This document shows, one piece after another, positions 21,740-32,719 of a stretch of DNA of 64,000 nt. Made by a program: the position numbers and the translations under genes. Origin of the DNA: Thysanoteuthis rhombus (lineage: Eukaryota > Mollusca > Cephalopoda > Oegopsida > Thysanoteuthidae); contig OY735213.1 in assembly GCA_963457665.1 (NCBI GenBank), positions 55,426,293 through 55,490,292 on the forward strand. Direction: 5' to 3'. A model generated the notes under the pieces. That model ran no database searches. It was not told where the DNA came from and saw only the letters and a program-made list of their open reading frames with translations. The stretch's first letter is position 1; every line of letters begins with the position of its first letter.

Positions 21740-22440
21740 ATTCCCATGGTTACCTTCGACCACGATGGACAAACACGATGACATAGTAATAACGTTCGGC
21801 TTTACCGGTTTGCTGGCCATTACTCAACGGCTATGATACCCAAACTTATTTTATCACAGAATCCATACCTATATTTCAGAGACAGTCTCCGCCACCCTAA
21901 TTTCGATTGGACCTTGAGTGAAAACAATTTTGGGGGGAGAGAGAGTATTATTATTTAAAGAAAGCGACAAACGAATGATAAATGAAACATTAAACTAAAC
22001 AACAAGACGTCCAAGTTATTTTGAAAATGGTTGATGCCATTTTTATTAAATTAATTTAAAAGGTACCTTATCTAAGAAAACACCCTAACGCGAGGCAGTT
22101 ATTTAACATTTATGTAACATTATGAATTACCCTACATTCTGGATTCGTGTAAAGACGTCTAGTACTACTACCTGTAAACAAACAATATGGCGTAAAGTGG
22201 AATCGAACCAAAAAAAATGAAGCTATATGATCAAATTTGAATTTAGCTTGCTGATGGGTTTCCGTGATCAAATAGGTGATGTGTCGGCCATATCATGCAG
22301 GCTTTCAAAAATACACGTCGAAAGCCCTTTCTTTATTTTCATTACATGCTGCTTAACTAGCGATCGAAGAATGCAAAACGACCTGAGCGTTACGGGAAGA
22401 AGCAGAAAAAATAGAAAAAAACTTGTCTGAAATTGAAATT
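21740..22440. other. No gene seen
   Basis: Unassigned sequence. The 67-codon frame at 22,227-22,430 shows no recognisable motif. Confidence 0.4.
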
Positions 22441-22444
22441 GAAG

Positions 22445-22506
<62 letters not shown>
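22445..22506. repeat. (AT)n microsatellite
   Basis: About 60 bases of alternating AT with TG/CA-rich flank. Confidence 0.97.
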
Positions 22507-22508
<2 letters not shown>

Positions 22509-22604
22509 GGATGTATATGTATGCATATGCATTTGTATATTTATATATATATACATGTATAGAAAGATTTTTAAAGATGAGAAGGGGTGTCAATGAATGT
22601 TCGT

Positions 22605-22917
22605 TTGATCACAAAAAACTCAGAATATCTAAAATAAAAATAAAAAACATGAATACAGCTGGGCACAAATCAGAGTCAATTTAGCATAAACGTACATCGA
22701 ACCCCCCTAAAAGAAAAAAAACTATTTTGTTGCCGAATTTTGAAAAAAACAAAAAACACTTTTTGTAGACATTGTGGTGAGTAAATGTTTGAATTTTAAG
22801 CCCCCTAGCTCTATTGGTGCGGCCTGTACTGCAATACATACATAGCCAGCCAGACAGACCAGCTAAAAAACTAGAGTAACCTATGTTGAGCGTTTTCTGA
22901 CAGTTTCTAATAACAGA
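22605..22917 (+). mobile_element. Family A element, copy 6 (left part missing)
   Basis: It starts within the family body (CAATTTAGCATAAACGTACA) and continues with CCCCCTAGCTCTATTGGTGC, GGCCTGTACTGCAATACATA, CATAGCCAGCCAGACAGACC and an altered right end TTTTCTGACAGTTTCTAATA. Confidence 0.8.
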
Positions 22918-22919
22918 TT

Positions 22920-23289
22920 GAGCGACTACAATTTCACAACATGGATAGCTTACATACCATAATATTTAGCATCTGAGAAATTCTCTTCGCCTAGATTTGA
23001 AAGCCAACTGCTGGATATGTACGAAAGAAGTTTTAACAAAGGTTGCCTCAACTGACAGACGCAGTATAGTAAGGACCTTTTGTCTCCTTTTTTTTATATT
23101 TACTTCATAAATTCGTATTTTTCACAGAAGCTTGAAAAGATTTGAGAACTTGGCTTGTCCTTCTCACCAAAGAGTATCATCGATCCGAAGTAGCAAGCCA
23201 GATTACCTTACCCCACAAAACTATACCCGGAGTTTAAGTGGGCTAGCCCCTTCTATACCCCGGGGTATAAAGCAAGCTAGCTCTATGAA
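22920..23289. other. No gene seen
   Basis: Unassigned sequence. A small palindrome-like CTATACCCCGGGGTATA lies at about 23,253. Confidence 0.4.
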
Positions 23290-23690
23290 GCCGCTGTGTA
23301 TGTGTGTGTTAGTGTTATTTATGTGTATGAGAGCAAATATGACATATTAGAGTGTGTATGTGTGTATATAACATGCGTGTAAGTGTGTATGTCATAGTGT
23401 GTGTATTTGGTAGGTGTGTGTTAAGGTGGGTATATGGCATGTGTACGTAAATGTATGTGTGTATGTATGTATTTGTACTTGTCATGTATGTGTACGTGCG
23501 TGCACACGTGCGCATAAGTATGTAGCATGTATATTTGTGTGTATGTAGTATGTGTATACATATGTGATTGCAGTATGTATGTGTGTATGGGTGTGCATAT
23601 GTGGCATGTGTAAGTATGTTTGCGTGTATAACATATGTGTATGTGATATGTATGTGAATGTGTGTATGTACGTGGTATGCATGCTTTTGT
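23290..23690. repeat. Degenerate TGTG/TATG-rich region
   Basis: About 400 bases built of GTGTATGT, ATGTGT and GGCATGTG words without a fixed period. Repeated short strings such as CATATGTGTATGTG suggest an old decayed (GT)n/(ATGT)n array. The Thr/His/Tyr-rich frames are artefacts. Confidence 0.85.
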
Positions 23691-23699
23691 GTGTGCTAT

Positions 23700-23905
23700 T
23701 TATTTACTCTCCCATCAGAGCAAAATGTGACTCAAGGTCGGGGCTTTACTTTGGGAAAATAGGAGACACCCTTGAAAAATAGCTCCAGCCGACGCGACTT
23801 TGGTTGTTAAGTAACTAAAGCAACCGTCGTCACGAAGGCGTCAGGACAATCCCGACCTGTTCCTTCAAGTGAAATGGAACAGTGCTGCCCTGGGGCGCCG
23901 TATCC
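23700..23905 (-). mobile_element. SINE-B copy 3 (minus)
   Basis: Read on the minus strand it gives GCCCCAGGGCAGCACTGTTC, GGTCGGGATTGTCCTGACGC, CCCCGACCTTGAGTCACATT and TTGCTCTGATGGGAGAGTAA, the SINE-B blocks in order with a TAAATA tail. Confidence 0.75.
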
Positions 23906-24234
23906 CTCGCAGCTGGACCGAGTAATAGAAGAAGAGCCCTAGGACGAATCCAAAGGCTCCCAATGCGCGTAGCCATGCGCAGCCTCAGTATAACCTCATT
24001 GGCTAACGCATTGCACCGGCGCACTCAGTCTTTGACAAACACCATCTCCGGCCTATTCGGCAGGCAAGTGTCAGTACCGGCGCCTCTGTGGGTGTGCGTG
24101 TATGTGACATGTGCACATCAGTTATGGTGGTACGTCAGGCGGTCAGTATTCATGGTAAGCAAACTTTCTACCTGAATCTTCAATTAGAGGTATTTTACAT
24201 CAAAATATTTGAAAAAAATAGCGAAAAGTTCCCT

Positions 24235-24313
24235 TCCTTTGATATCGTTCCATTTAACAGACTTTCGGTTTTAGCGGACAATCTCTTAGTCCGTTAAACC
24301 GAGGTTTCACTGT
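24235..24313 (-). mobile_element. pogo/Tigger-type terminal repeat fragment
   Basis: The minus-strand sequence CAGTGAAACCTCGGTTTAAC followed by GGACTAAGAG, with a second similar string inside (AACAGACTTTCGGTTTTAGC on the plus strand), resembles the TIRs of pogo/Tigger elements. No opposite end is recognisable, so this is a fragment. It directly abuts the Gypsy relic. Confidence 0.5.
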
Positions 24314-24389
24314 GCACATATGTTTGCATCGACTAAAAGTAGGATTTCATATAATTTCTATAACGCTGTATTTAGAGGAAACGTTGAGA

Positions 24390-25200
24390 TACGTTCTCAA
24401 AGTCTGCCAAGAAGCTCTGTCACTCAATTCTATTCCTGTACCTGCCAAGATCTTGCGTCTGGTTGATGTTATCGGCCCTCTTCAAGAAACTAAAAGTGGG
24501 AACAAATGCATCGTCGCCATAAATGACCAATTGTAACAACGATCTGACGCTGCAGCTATCAAGGTCAAGAGCGTAAAATCAGTGACATAGCTGTCGTCTG
24601 CCAACTAAGCTGCATGAACAACCTTATCAATGACTCATTTTGTAAACGAAATTATTGACATGGTTATAAATTGTTTCCTGACAAATCACCATAGAGTCTC
24701 TGCATACCCCTCACAGTCAAATGGCATAAGGGAACGTGATTACAAGACACTCATATATGCACTGAGTAAGATTGACAGCATCCAGGCCAATGACAGGGAT
24801 CAGTACATTCCAGATGTTTTGTTTGTTTACCATACATATATCCAAGCTTCAACGAAGTGCACACCCTTCGAAGTATTGCTAAACTGTTCCTCGACCTGAA
24901 GTCTAGCACTGAAAATGATATAGCATCAATTCCAGAGTCAGCCAGCCTTCATGTTCGGTATACACTTCTCACCATTTGCGAAGACCTCTGTTAAGCAGTC
25001 TCCAGCGACATCGCCCCTGCACAATCTCGTCAGACGGAGTCTTATGATCGTAGCCACAAAAACAACAAAGAGCTTATGGCAAGATCCATAGTCTACATCA
25101 GGAACGTATCCACAGAATGGGATCCAATCTGGGGCCTCGCTGGACTTGTCCATATATTATTGTTGAGTCCCCCAGGAAAGTCCGTGTCAAGCTAAAAAAA
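24390..25200 (+). pseudogene. Gypsy-type integrase relic
   Basis: Conceptual fragments follow the order of a Ty3/Gypsy integrase. A pre-core piece has CQEALSLNSIPVPAKI. The core start is VDVIGPLQETKSGNK, with the first catalytic Asp. Next is a damaged stretch where the second Asp motif should be. HHRVSAYPSQSNGIRER follows, with the catalytic Glu kept, then VLFVYHTYIQASTKCTPFE. A post-core piece has QTESYDRSHKN. In the family the enzyme inserts element cDNA into the genome. Stops, a frameshift at the second Asp and the missing upstream protease/RT/RNase H show it is dead and 5'-truncated. Confidence 0.82.
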
Positions 25201-25504
25201 ATGTTAAAACCGAAAAGATGCTGAGTAAGAATTACTATGCCAGCAGCCCTAAGATCTACACGTCATTATCAGATGTTCTCCGTTACTGAACCATTCCCGA
25301 CCGATCCTGTTACGCCTCATCTGAGCAATCAAAGAGACCAATGGAGGAGCTTGACAAGACCGATGACACAACGGAATACGCCAGCCCCCCCAAAATAGAA
25401 TGTCGATCAGGATATTTAGTTCCGCCAGAGCACAAAAGAAATTCACAGCCAGGATGGGTCTGACGTCAACAAAGTCTGTATACTTTGACCTATCACAGCC
25501 AAGA

Positions 25505-25870
25505 CGAACGTACAAGACCAAAGTCGATGGCAACCATTACTTCTGAGGAGAGCTATGACATCATCCGTGATGGAGTCGTGTAGCACATGGAAACTGACAT
25601 CACCAGGAAGCTCCAGTACTACCTGTGCGACAACGTTAATGGTTATGTGACTGCCTGTGAAATATTACAGGATGGAGAATGGACAGCCGATGCCGAGGTC
25701 ATTGCCACAGCCAGTTAGATGGGATGTGACGTAGTAGTATATACCAAGATTGACTTGTCAATGCAGTGGATAACGTATCCTGCTAGCTTTAGTCTGAAGA
25801 GCTTGACAGATCATGCGTTTCATCTTGAGTATATGTCAGAGAACTTCAATGTTGTAATCAGTGTTTGTTA
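25505..25870 (+). pseudogene. OTU-like cysteine protease relic, 3' part of the Gypsy element
   Basis: Downstream of the integrase, in frame fragments, KVDGNHYF occupies the position of the OTU catalytic loop (family pattern GDGNCxFR), so the nucleophilic Cys is replaced. Later come CEILQDGEWTADAEVIATAS, VVVYTKIDLSMQWITYPASF and HLEYMSENFNVV. These fit the OTU pattern W...E...A......I.V......W....P..F followed by L......HYDVV, with the catalytic His read as Asn. Two in-frame TAG stops interrupt it. OTU domains remove ubiquitin-like tags. Placement after an integrase suggests it was part of the element's polyprotein. Fold assignment is by motif only. Confidence 0.65.
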
Positions 25871-26655
25871 GCTTATGATTCATTATAGTTTTCCTCATAT
25901 TTGTCTTCCGTAGTTGTCTCACATCGTTTTTGAGGAATTTCACTGTTTTTGCCCTTTTTTTTTTTACTTTTAAATGCTCAGAGGTTGTTCTAAAGAATTT
26001 TGAATTTATTTTCATGAAAAATACTCTCAGACAATGAATATGTAGATTCATATACATAACACTAATTTTGAAATATTATTTTGACAGAGAGATTTTCGAC
26101 GATATAAAAACTTATTTATGTAAAAGGGGTATAATTTGAGCGAGGTGGGTATGTTTCATGCCCTGGGTCATAAACTTGACAAGCCCACTTTGGTCTGGAA
26201 TGGGCGTACATTTTGGGTAGCTACTTATTTTCTACAATGTTCTTCGCTAAAAACGCATTATTCATAAATGGTTGAGAATACTGTTATGCAGGCCAAGGTT
26301 AAATAGTTGCGAATCTCCCACTGGAGCTAGTGGTTGGTGTTCGTTGTAGTACATACCAGGATTTCGAATGCTGATTTTCAAGACTGGTAAACCTTCTCTT
26401 AAAGTGTTGATAACCACTACCAGATTGGAAGAGAGAAAGTCGCCATCGCTTGCCCCAAAAGTTGTACTTAGAAACGGCATCGTTGCCAAAAGAAGATGTA
26501 CAATGCGTGGAAAATTCCGGTATCCAAATAAAGTGAGTTTTTTTTTTCGTTAGTTATTTTTTTCGCGACAAGATAATAAAATTTGGTTAGTCACCGCAGC
26601 TGTTCGTCTCTAGTACGAGAAGCGGGGATGAAGATGGCATAAAAATGACAGCATG
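25871..26655. other. No gene supported
   Basis: Unassigned AT-rich sequence. An open stretch at 26,350-26,538 followed by GTGAGT is noted separately as a rejected exon candidate. Confidence 0.35.
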
Positions 26656-26657
26656 CT

Positions 26658-26950
26658 TAGTGCTGCCAACTGAAAATTCTTATTTGTGTTACTTCGACCT
26701 CGAAAGATCGTCAAAAAAAAAAAGCCAAAATACGCTTACAAACAATGTAAGCCGTTTCATAGCCATTTCAAATACTATAAATGGCTTGATGTGTCTGGAA
26801 CTGTTACGAAATAGCTAATGATTGGCTAAAATTGCTGAAAAATACTGTTAAAAATTGGCTGAAAATAGACCTAAATGTTTAATTTTTCTGCTGCCAAAAA
26901 ACGAAAAACGCGCTAAATTTAACACGAGAAGTGATAAATTAGCAACACTG
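26658..26950. mobile_element. Family G element
   Basis: Left end TAGTGCTGCCAACTGAAAAT. Right end on the minus strand CAGTGTTGCTAATTTATCAC followed by GTGTTAAATTTAGCGCG. The interior repeats ATTGGCTAAAATTGCTGAAA. Internal sequence ACTTCGACCTCGAAA is shared with the copy at 37.6 kb (ATCGACCTCGAAA). Confidence 0.65.
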
Positions 26951-27125
26951 GGTATGTTATTTATTGCCTTAAATCTTTGCTGAAAATGCTGCACATTGGA
27001 TGAAAATATTGCCACGAACCTTTTCTCCATCAGCATTTGAGATCCGTTATTGAATATATGCCTCCCCCAAGTTGGTGTAAGACACGAAGGTGATTGACCT
27101 TATCCTGTCACGCTGGCTCATGATA

Positions 27126-27230
27126 GGAGTTGCCAACTCAAAAATGTTTTCGCATCAATTTGATGGGTTGTCCTTAACCCATACATGCCTACACGCGAAA
27201 AAAAAAAACGCAGTCCGTTGGATTTCTTGA
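27126..27230 (+). mobile_element. Family G left-end fragment
   Basis: GAGTTGCCAACTCAAAAATG then TTTTCGC matches the left end of the 20.47 kb copy. It breaks off after an ACGCGAAAAAA stretch. Confidence 0.45.
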
Positions 27231-27644
27231 ACGATCGTTTTGAACATCTAAAAGTGGCTAGAATTTTTTTTTTAAAAGGGAATTAATTACTAAACTTCAT
27301 ACAAGATTAACAACAACAGCGTGATTTTGAAAAACGGTATCTTGAACAAAGCTCTTATTGTCAAACTCTAACTATTAAAATTTGACTTGATTTTCAACGG
27401 ATGACAATGACTAGACCACAAAACCAGTGACGTCATGCACAAATAACGCAATGACGCAAAATTGATGACGAATCCACTCCCAGTTTCTAAAGCCAAGCTC
27501 AGGTTTGGAATAATATTGTACGGAGGAAATGAATTCTGTTTTGTTTATCTTTTGGATCTTGATAAAACAAAGGAACTTGACCCCACTGCAACCATGCTTG
27601 TTTTCATTATTCTGTTTATAATTGTTCAATACGTTGTATAATAA

Positions 27645-27648
<4 letters not shown>

Positions 27649-27731
<83 letters not shown>
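27649..27731. repeat. (AT)n microsatellite
   Basis: Over 80 bases of uninterrupted alternating AT. Confidence 0.98.
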
Positions 27732-27732
<1 letters not shown>

Positions 27733-27739
27733 CGGTATC

Positions 27740-28200
27740 TTTGGTTAGAAAATAACGATATTTGACGTTTAGATCTTTGGACCGAGAATAGCATTATTGT
27801 TTGAACGTTAATATCCTACAAATACGTTGTATATTTACACTTTTGGAGCCTTTGTATGCTTTTTTAGAGGGTATGATGTTACTTGGAAATGGAATGCCCA
27901 ATTACAGTCATAGTTTGAAAAATCTAATCATTCTTAGCCATTCAAAATAATTATTCGAATTTAAATAACTGATTTAAAATGACCCATCAAGAAATTCAAG
28001 AAACTGCGTTTTTCCAAGAATTGACCCTATTTGTGGTTCACCTTGGAAATTTTCCATTGAAAATATACATATGAGAGAAAATGGATCAAATTACATGCAA
28101 ACTCTCCCAAGATGATAAACAAACATGCTTTCAGGGGTTTATTTTCGAATAAATTTGCATTAAAATGCTAATATACTTTCATTTACCCCATATTGCTAAT
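27740..28200. other. No gene seen
   Basis: Unassigned AT-rich sequence. Confidence 0.45.
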
Positions 28201-28202
28201 TA

Positions 28203-28732
28203 CAATGAACCCTCACAAATACCGACCCTGTTAAACCGGACTAAATCTGAGTTGAGAGAGTGACTGGAAATATCATCACCATCATTCATAGCATAGTATC
28301 ATAACTGAACCACTCAAAATTACAGCTACAATTATTTCTTCACATTTAGAAGGAAACAAACTTGAAACGGTTTATGGATTTTCAGGGTCATATCCCAATT
28401 AATTAAATCTGAATCAATCAAACTCGTTATATGTTTAATAATTTCCTAATATATGTATATATATCATACAGTTACACAATGTCCAGTGTATAGAGTATAT
28501 TAGCAATTACCACGGACTCTTTAGCAAAAAGTGACTTGTACCAATGAAAATGTCTGTAACTTGAAGTCTGCTTATTTCATCGTAATAATTTTTGTTATTG
28601 ATAAGATATTTTTCTCGTGACAGATCTGTCAATTGTAGCAGAATCGATAGAATTTTAATCAAAAGAGTAAACACGAACTCGTGCTAAAACGAACACCACC
28701 CCCTATTAGTCCGTTCTAACGAGGGTTCGCTG
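28203..28732. mobile_element. pogo-like MITE with TA target duplication
   Basis: The left end (after TA at 28,201-28,202) reads CAATGAACCCTCACAAATAC and soon GTTAAACCGGACTAA. The right end on the minus strand (after TA at 28,733-28,734) reads CAGCGAACCCTCGTTAGAAC then GGACTAATAG. The ends are inverted repeats of about 30 bases with a gap on the left arm, flanked by the TA duplication expected for the Tc1/mariner/pogo superfamily. The 530-base interior has no transposase. Confidence 0.72.
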
Positions 28733-28734
28733 TA

Positions 28735-29372
28735 TACGAAAATCGGTTAAAAATCTGATTTTAGGCAAAGATTGGTTGACTAGGCAAAATGTTAAATCAC
28801 CTTTCTCTCTGTTTTACCCCGGAATTTCTCCGTTTTTTTTTTTTAGGAAGAGTTTGAAGGCGCAGATCCATGGGGTGGGGGTCCAAGGGACCATACCACC
28901 TCAACCCCACCACCTGCTCGAGTAAACCACGATTGAATTTTCTTCAAAAAATATCTCGAAAAGAAGCATTTATAAATAACAAACCCAAAATGATTGGGAG
29001 GTAAGGTGAATTTCAATTGTGCGAGTAGTGTTACAGAAAGTTATTGTAAAAGATAGAATGCAATATACTGTGCAAAAATCCGTTCATTAGATCAACTGTA
29101 ATGAAAATTTGAAGTTGCTATTAAAAAAAAAAAGGAATTGACGTAATGGAATCTAGCCTTTCTACATTGTCCAAAAGAGAAAAATGATGATGTACTAAGA
29201 AAAACCTTTTGCTGCAAAATGTGCCAATTTCCTGGAATGAAATTTGTGGTAAATAGGTAAATCATTTTGGGGAATTCATATCTATATTTCATAAGACACA
29301 CGTTTTCGAGGCAGTCGTTCCTATGGCTAATTAGTAGAACAGGTTTGGTTCAGTAGAACATACATTTCGAGC
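28735..29372. other. No gene seen
   Basis: Unassigned sequence with no supported feature. Confidence 0.45.
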
Positions 29373-29634
29373 TGTGTTGCCAATTTAGCTCTTTTGGTGA
29401 TAGATTTAGCTTCTTTCTTTTTCTTGTTTAGCGGCTAATTCCGAATCTTGCCTTTAGCTTCAAATCTTATATCAATTAATATTTACGTTAATTTTACAAT
29501 CAAAATATTGGCCCTGGTCAAGCAGTAGTAATATCATTGCAGGTTAAGTAAGTATTAATGTTTACTGACGCTCAGGTCGTCACAAGTAAAGGGGCTAAAT
29601 TTTGATCCCAAACCAGCTAAATTAGTATCACTGG
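29373..29634. mobile_element. Family G element, compact ~262-bp copy
   Basis: The left end CTGTGTTGCCAATTTAGCTC continues TTTTGGTGATAGATTTAGC. The right end on the minus strand CCAGTGATACTAATTTAGCT continues GGTTTGGGATCAAAATTTAGC. The two 40-base arms align nearly throughout, which gives a clear TIR pair and a good reference copy of the short form. Confidence 0.75.
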
Positions 29635-29639
29635 AATGT

Positions 29640-30152
29640 AGCTGTAAGATTTAAAGTCGGCGTACGCAAAGCTCTCTGATCCAAAATGTCTCAGATTAGT
29701 TCATGATTATGCTAAAGACTTTAAATTTCAATACAATTCATCATAAATTATTTTTGCATGAGGTATTAATTCCATAGTGAAATACCCAGGAGACAGATGC
29801 ATAACCTAAGGTATTTAGGAACAAAGCAGGGAGGATTCAGATCAAAAGATATTTCCATTATTTCGCTATGGGGCCGCAGCACGAGAGCTAAACTGACCGA
29901 GTTGTCTTAGTGGACCATTTGGTTAGAGTGCGATGAAGTGATGTTCGTTCGCCAAATTCTTCGTCAAAGCAACATTATCTACCATACATTGGAATGAAAA
30001 AAAACTACATCAATCGATGGAGAATTAATCAAAGAAAAATTGATTGATTTCGATGACATGGTAGAGATCTATGGCCAGTTTTCAATCATATTTGTCACGT
30101 AACTGACCTCCCTAAGAGATAATTAATTAATGTTGAAAACAAAAATATACAC
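29640..30152. other. No gene seen
   Basis: Unassigned sequence. Confidence 0.45.
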
Positions 30153-30590
30153 AGTCTGGGTAGTCACTCGATATAAACTGCCACCGTGACCGACGTCTTT
30201 TGGCGGTGATCAATTGAAAAAATTGGAAAAAGAGGCGATCAAGAACTAAGTTACTTCTCTCACCTAATGTTGGGCAGTAATCTCTAAAACGTCTAAATTT
30301 TCAAAGACCAAGTGCGGATGCTGTCAGACACATACTAAGGGACCATTTTAGTATTAACTTACATTGCAAATTGTATCCCATTAAAAGCCTTTGGGGTAGG
30401 ACTTCATAAAACAAAAAGTCGGTTTTTGTAGACATAATAAGGATTACACGTTTGAATTTTCAGCCCTCTAGTTCCATCTGTGTGGTCAGTATGCTCAATA
30501 CAAATATAGCCAGACAGACAGACAGACAGCAAGTGAAACCAACTTAAAAACTGTAGAAATCTATGTTGACTATTTTGGTTTATGGGTTCT
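30153..30590 (+). mobile_element. Family A element, copy 7 (full length)
   Basis: It runs from CTGGGTAGTCACTCGATATA to TTGACTATTTTGGTTTATGG and has every family block: GACGTCTTTTGGCGG, GTGATCAATTGAAAAAATTG, TGTTGGGCAGTAATC, GGATGCTGTCAGACACATAC, TTTTCAGCCCTCTAGTTCCA and ATAGCCAGACAGACAGACAG. A good model for the complete structure, about 440 bases. Confidence 0.85.
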
Positions 30591-30869
30591 AATTATATCC
30601 AGATCGAGGTTTAATTTTTTTTCTAAATTTCCCCTGTTCAAAATCCTGGATCCACCCTGATTTCCGTAGGAGAAATAACCACATCCGTGTGAACGGCCAA
30701 GAATTGTTTCAACACACCAGGTTTTAATAGACTGGAAAATATATCGTGGGAAAGTCAGATCAAGATCTATCGGACGGAAGGAGACGGGGATTTCCTAGTG
30801 GAAGAGTACGACGTGGAATATTACACGCGGGGAAAACAGGATACAGTTAATGGTAATGGAATAAGATGA

Positions 30870-31853
30870 GACCGTGTTGTAAACACAAATTTGATTTTTC
30901 CGGTTAAAACTGCTTAGACAAATGGCTAAAATCGGCTAAATCATATTCACTTTCGGCTAACCCTGTTGTTTCGGCTAATGTTTGATAAGCCAGATGGGAC
31001 GGTAAATTTATCAGCTAGGTCTATTATAAGGCCGCAAAAAACGAATTTTTCTCCCAAAGAATTTTGAAATACTGCAATAGTTTACCATCTTATGCAAAAA
31101 AGATAGTACAAGTATGAATAGATTTAAGCATAACTAAGATAAATTTAGATACTATGGAAAAGAAAATGAATCAATCGGGCAATTTTTGAGGGTTATCAGC
31201 TGAAACATACAGAAGAATTCAGGGGTGATGAATAAGTAAAACGTGTCTGGTAAATGCTTCTCTATATAAGGTAAGCTTGTAATTTTTTTATGTTAAGTTC
31301 CATACATTCTTATAACTTGAATGAATGTATATTTAAATTTTGAATAGGTATTTCTAATGTAAATTGTTCAAAGAGGTGCTAACAGGGGCATTTTTATTTA
31401 ATGAATAATTAACTCTATAGTCAAAAATATTTCATACCCATTTAAAGTCCAATTATCAAATAAAATAACTATATACTAAGACTCCAGAACAAATAATTGC
31501 AAAAAATTTTTACATTCACTTTCATTAAACTTACCCATTTGTAGTGGATTTGCTAAAAGAATTGCATCTGACTCCAAAAATATTCTTAAAGGGAAAGTCT
31601 CGGTTAAAATTTGGCTTATTGATCTTGAGTAAAAAAAATAATGAAAAATTATAAATGTTTCCTATTTTCAGCTAACTTTATGGCTAACGATATCAAAATG
31701 ATTTGAGATAACTATGAAATAAAATTAAATCGACTGATTATTTTTTAAATGGCTGGAGTTCCAGCTATCTACTATAGCAAATGTTTATTAGCTGAGTAGG
31801 AACAAAATAGATTAGATTGAGCAAAAAAAAAATGGTTGATTTTACACCCCTGA
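30870..31853. mobile_element. Family G element, long copy (~1 kb)
   Basis: The left end GACCGTGTTGTAAACACAAA continues TTTGATTTTTCCGGTTAAAA. The right end on the minus strand TCAGGGGTGTAAAATCAACC continues ATTTTTTTTTTGCTCAATC. GGCTAAA/GGCTAAC words fill the arms. No transposase is visible. Confidence 0.6.
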
Positions 31854-31919
31854 GATGAGGTTGAAGATATTGATGTGTGTGGGAAAGGAAAACACTGAGG
31901 ATAAACAGCAAAGACAAGA

Positions 31920-32480
31920 GTTCATTGACCTCAGCCAACGGAGTTGGGGAGGTGTATACGGTCAAATCTTTTTGTCCGTCTCCATATCTCCTAATGTTCT
32001 CAGTGAATTTCAATGACATTCAGTGGAAGGAGGGGCAATGACCTAAGGAAGGTCAGGTCCATTTTATTCTGATATTTTCGGGATATTTTTCCGTTTTCCT
32101 TTTAATACATTTGTAGCGCCTCCTATTGTTTTCGATATCTAGCTAAAAGGGGAGTTTCGTATTTAATTCCTAACTACAAGAATAGGGGGCGCTACACATT
32201 CATGTATGCGCCTATGACTAACTACACGATATCTCCAAAAGTTCTCAATGAATTTCAATGAAATTTCGTTAAAGGTGGGGCAATACGCCATGGAAGAACT
32301 GATTAAATTTGGGGCGGATTCATGCACAATTACCTCCCGTGTGTCGTAGATATATGTCTGAGCCACATATTATCGCCAATTTCATTGTCTGTCCACATGA
32401 TATCTTTAAAAGTTCTAAATGAATTTTATTGAAGCAAGAATTAAATTTTCTGATGGATCCATCGATAATTACTTCCTCTG
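31920..32480. repeat. Dispersed invertebrate-type repeat, about three diverged units
   Basis: Units share (GTCTGTCC)...ATATCTCCAAAAGTTCTCAA, TGAATTTCAATGAAATTTCG and a GGAAGAACTGATTAAATTTG block, at about 31,970, 32,220 and 32,385. The wording (a GTCCGTC..ATATCTC.AAA..TT start and a CAATTACCTCCCGT end) is reminiscent of a repeat common in many marine invertebrate genomes. That link is from memory. Confidence 0.55.
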
Positions 32481-32584
32481 AGTGCTACATAGTTTCTATA
32501 TGTAGTAAAACAAAAACAAAAAGAGCGAGAAGATATGCAGGAGTGTGTATGGGCGCTTCTATATGTGAGAGAGAGCGAATATAT

Positions 32585-32715
32585 TTGACCTTGTGCCAGA
32601 CTGAATTGAGCTGAAATAACTACTTAGATCCATCATCGTGAAGAAATGGCGATCAAGGTAGTCTTGTAGGTTATTACAATAGCAGTGGAATCGGACAATC
32701 CTTGCAAGTCAGACA
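32585..32715 (+). mobile_element. SINE-E tail and head
   Basis: GACCTTGTGCCAGACTGAAT matches the SINE-E tail. GATCAAGGTAGTCTTGTAGG, TTATTACAATAGCAGTGGAA and TCGGACAATCCTTGCAAG match the SINE-E head (AACGAGCCAGTCTTGCAGAC, CATTACAACTGTAGTGAGTT, CGATCC). A family G element begins immediately after. Confidence 0.55.
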
Positions 32716-32719
32716 CTAA

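Noticed and set aside
26350..26538. Open plus-strand stretch ending at AATAAA|GTGAGT, with a possible CAG acceptor before it, as a candidate host exon.
   Set aside because: The acceptor has no good polypyrimidine tract, the translation matches no family I recognise, the opposite strand is open as well, and no neighbouring exon can be linked to it.
31920..32420. Regularly recurring ATATCTC...TTCTCAATGAATTT units, considered as a possible CRISPR-like array.
   Set aside because: Units are diverged, unequally spaced and about 150-250 bases apart. This is a eukaryotic dispersed repeat.
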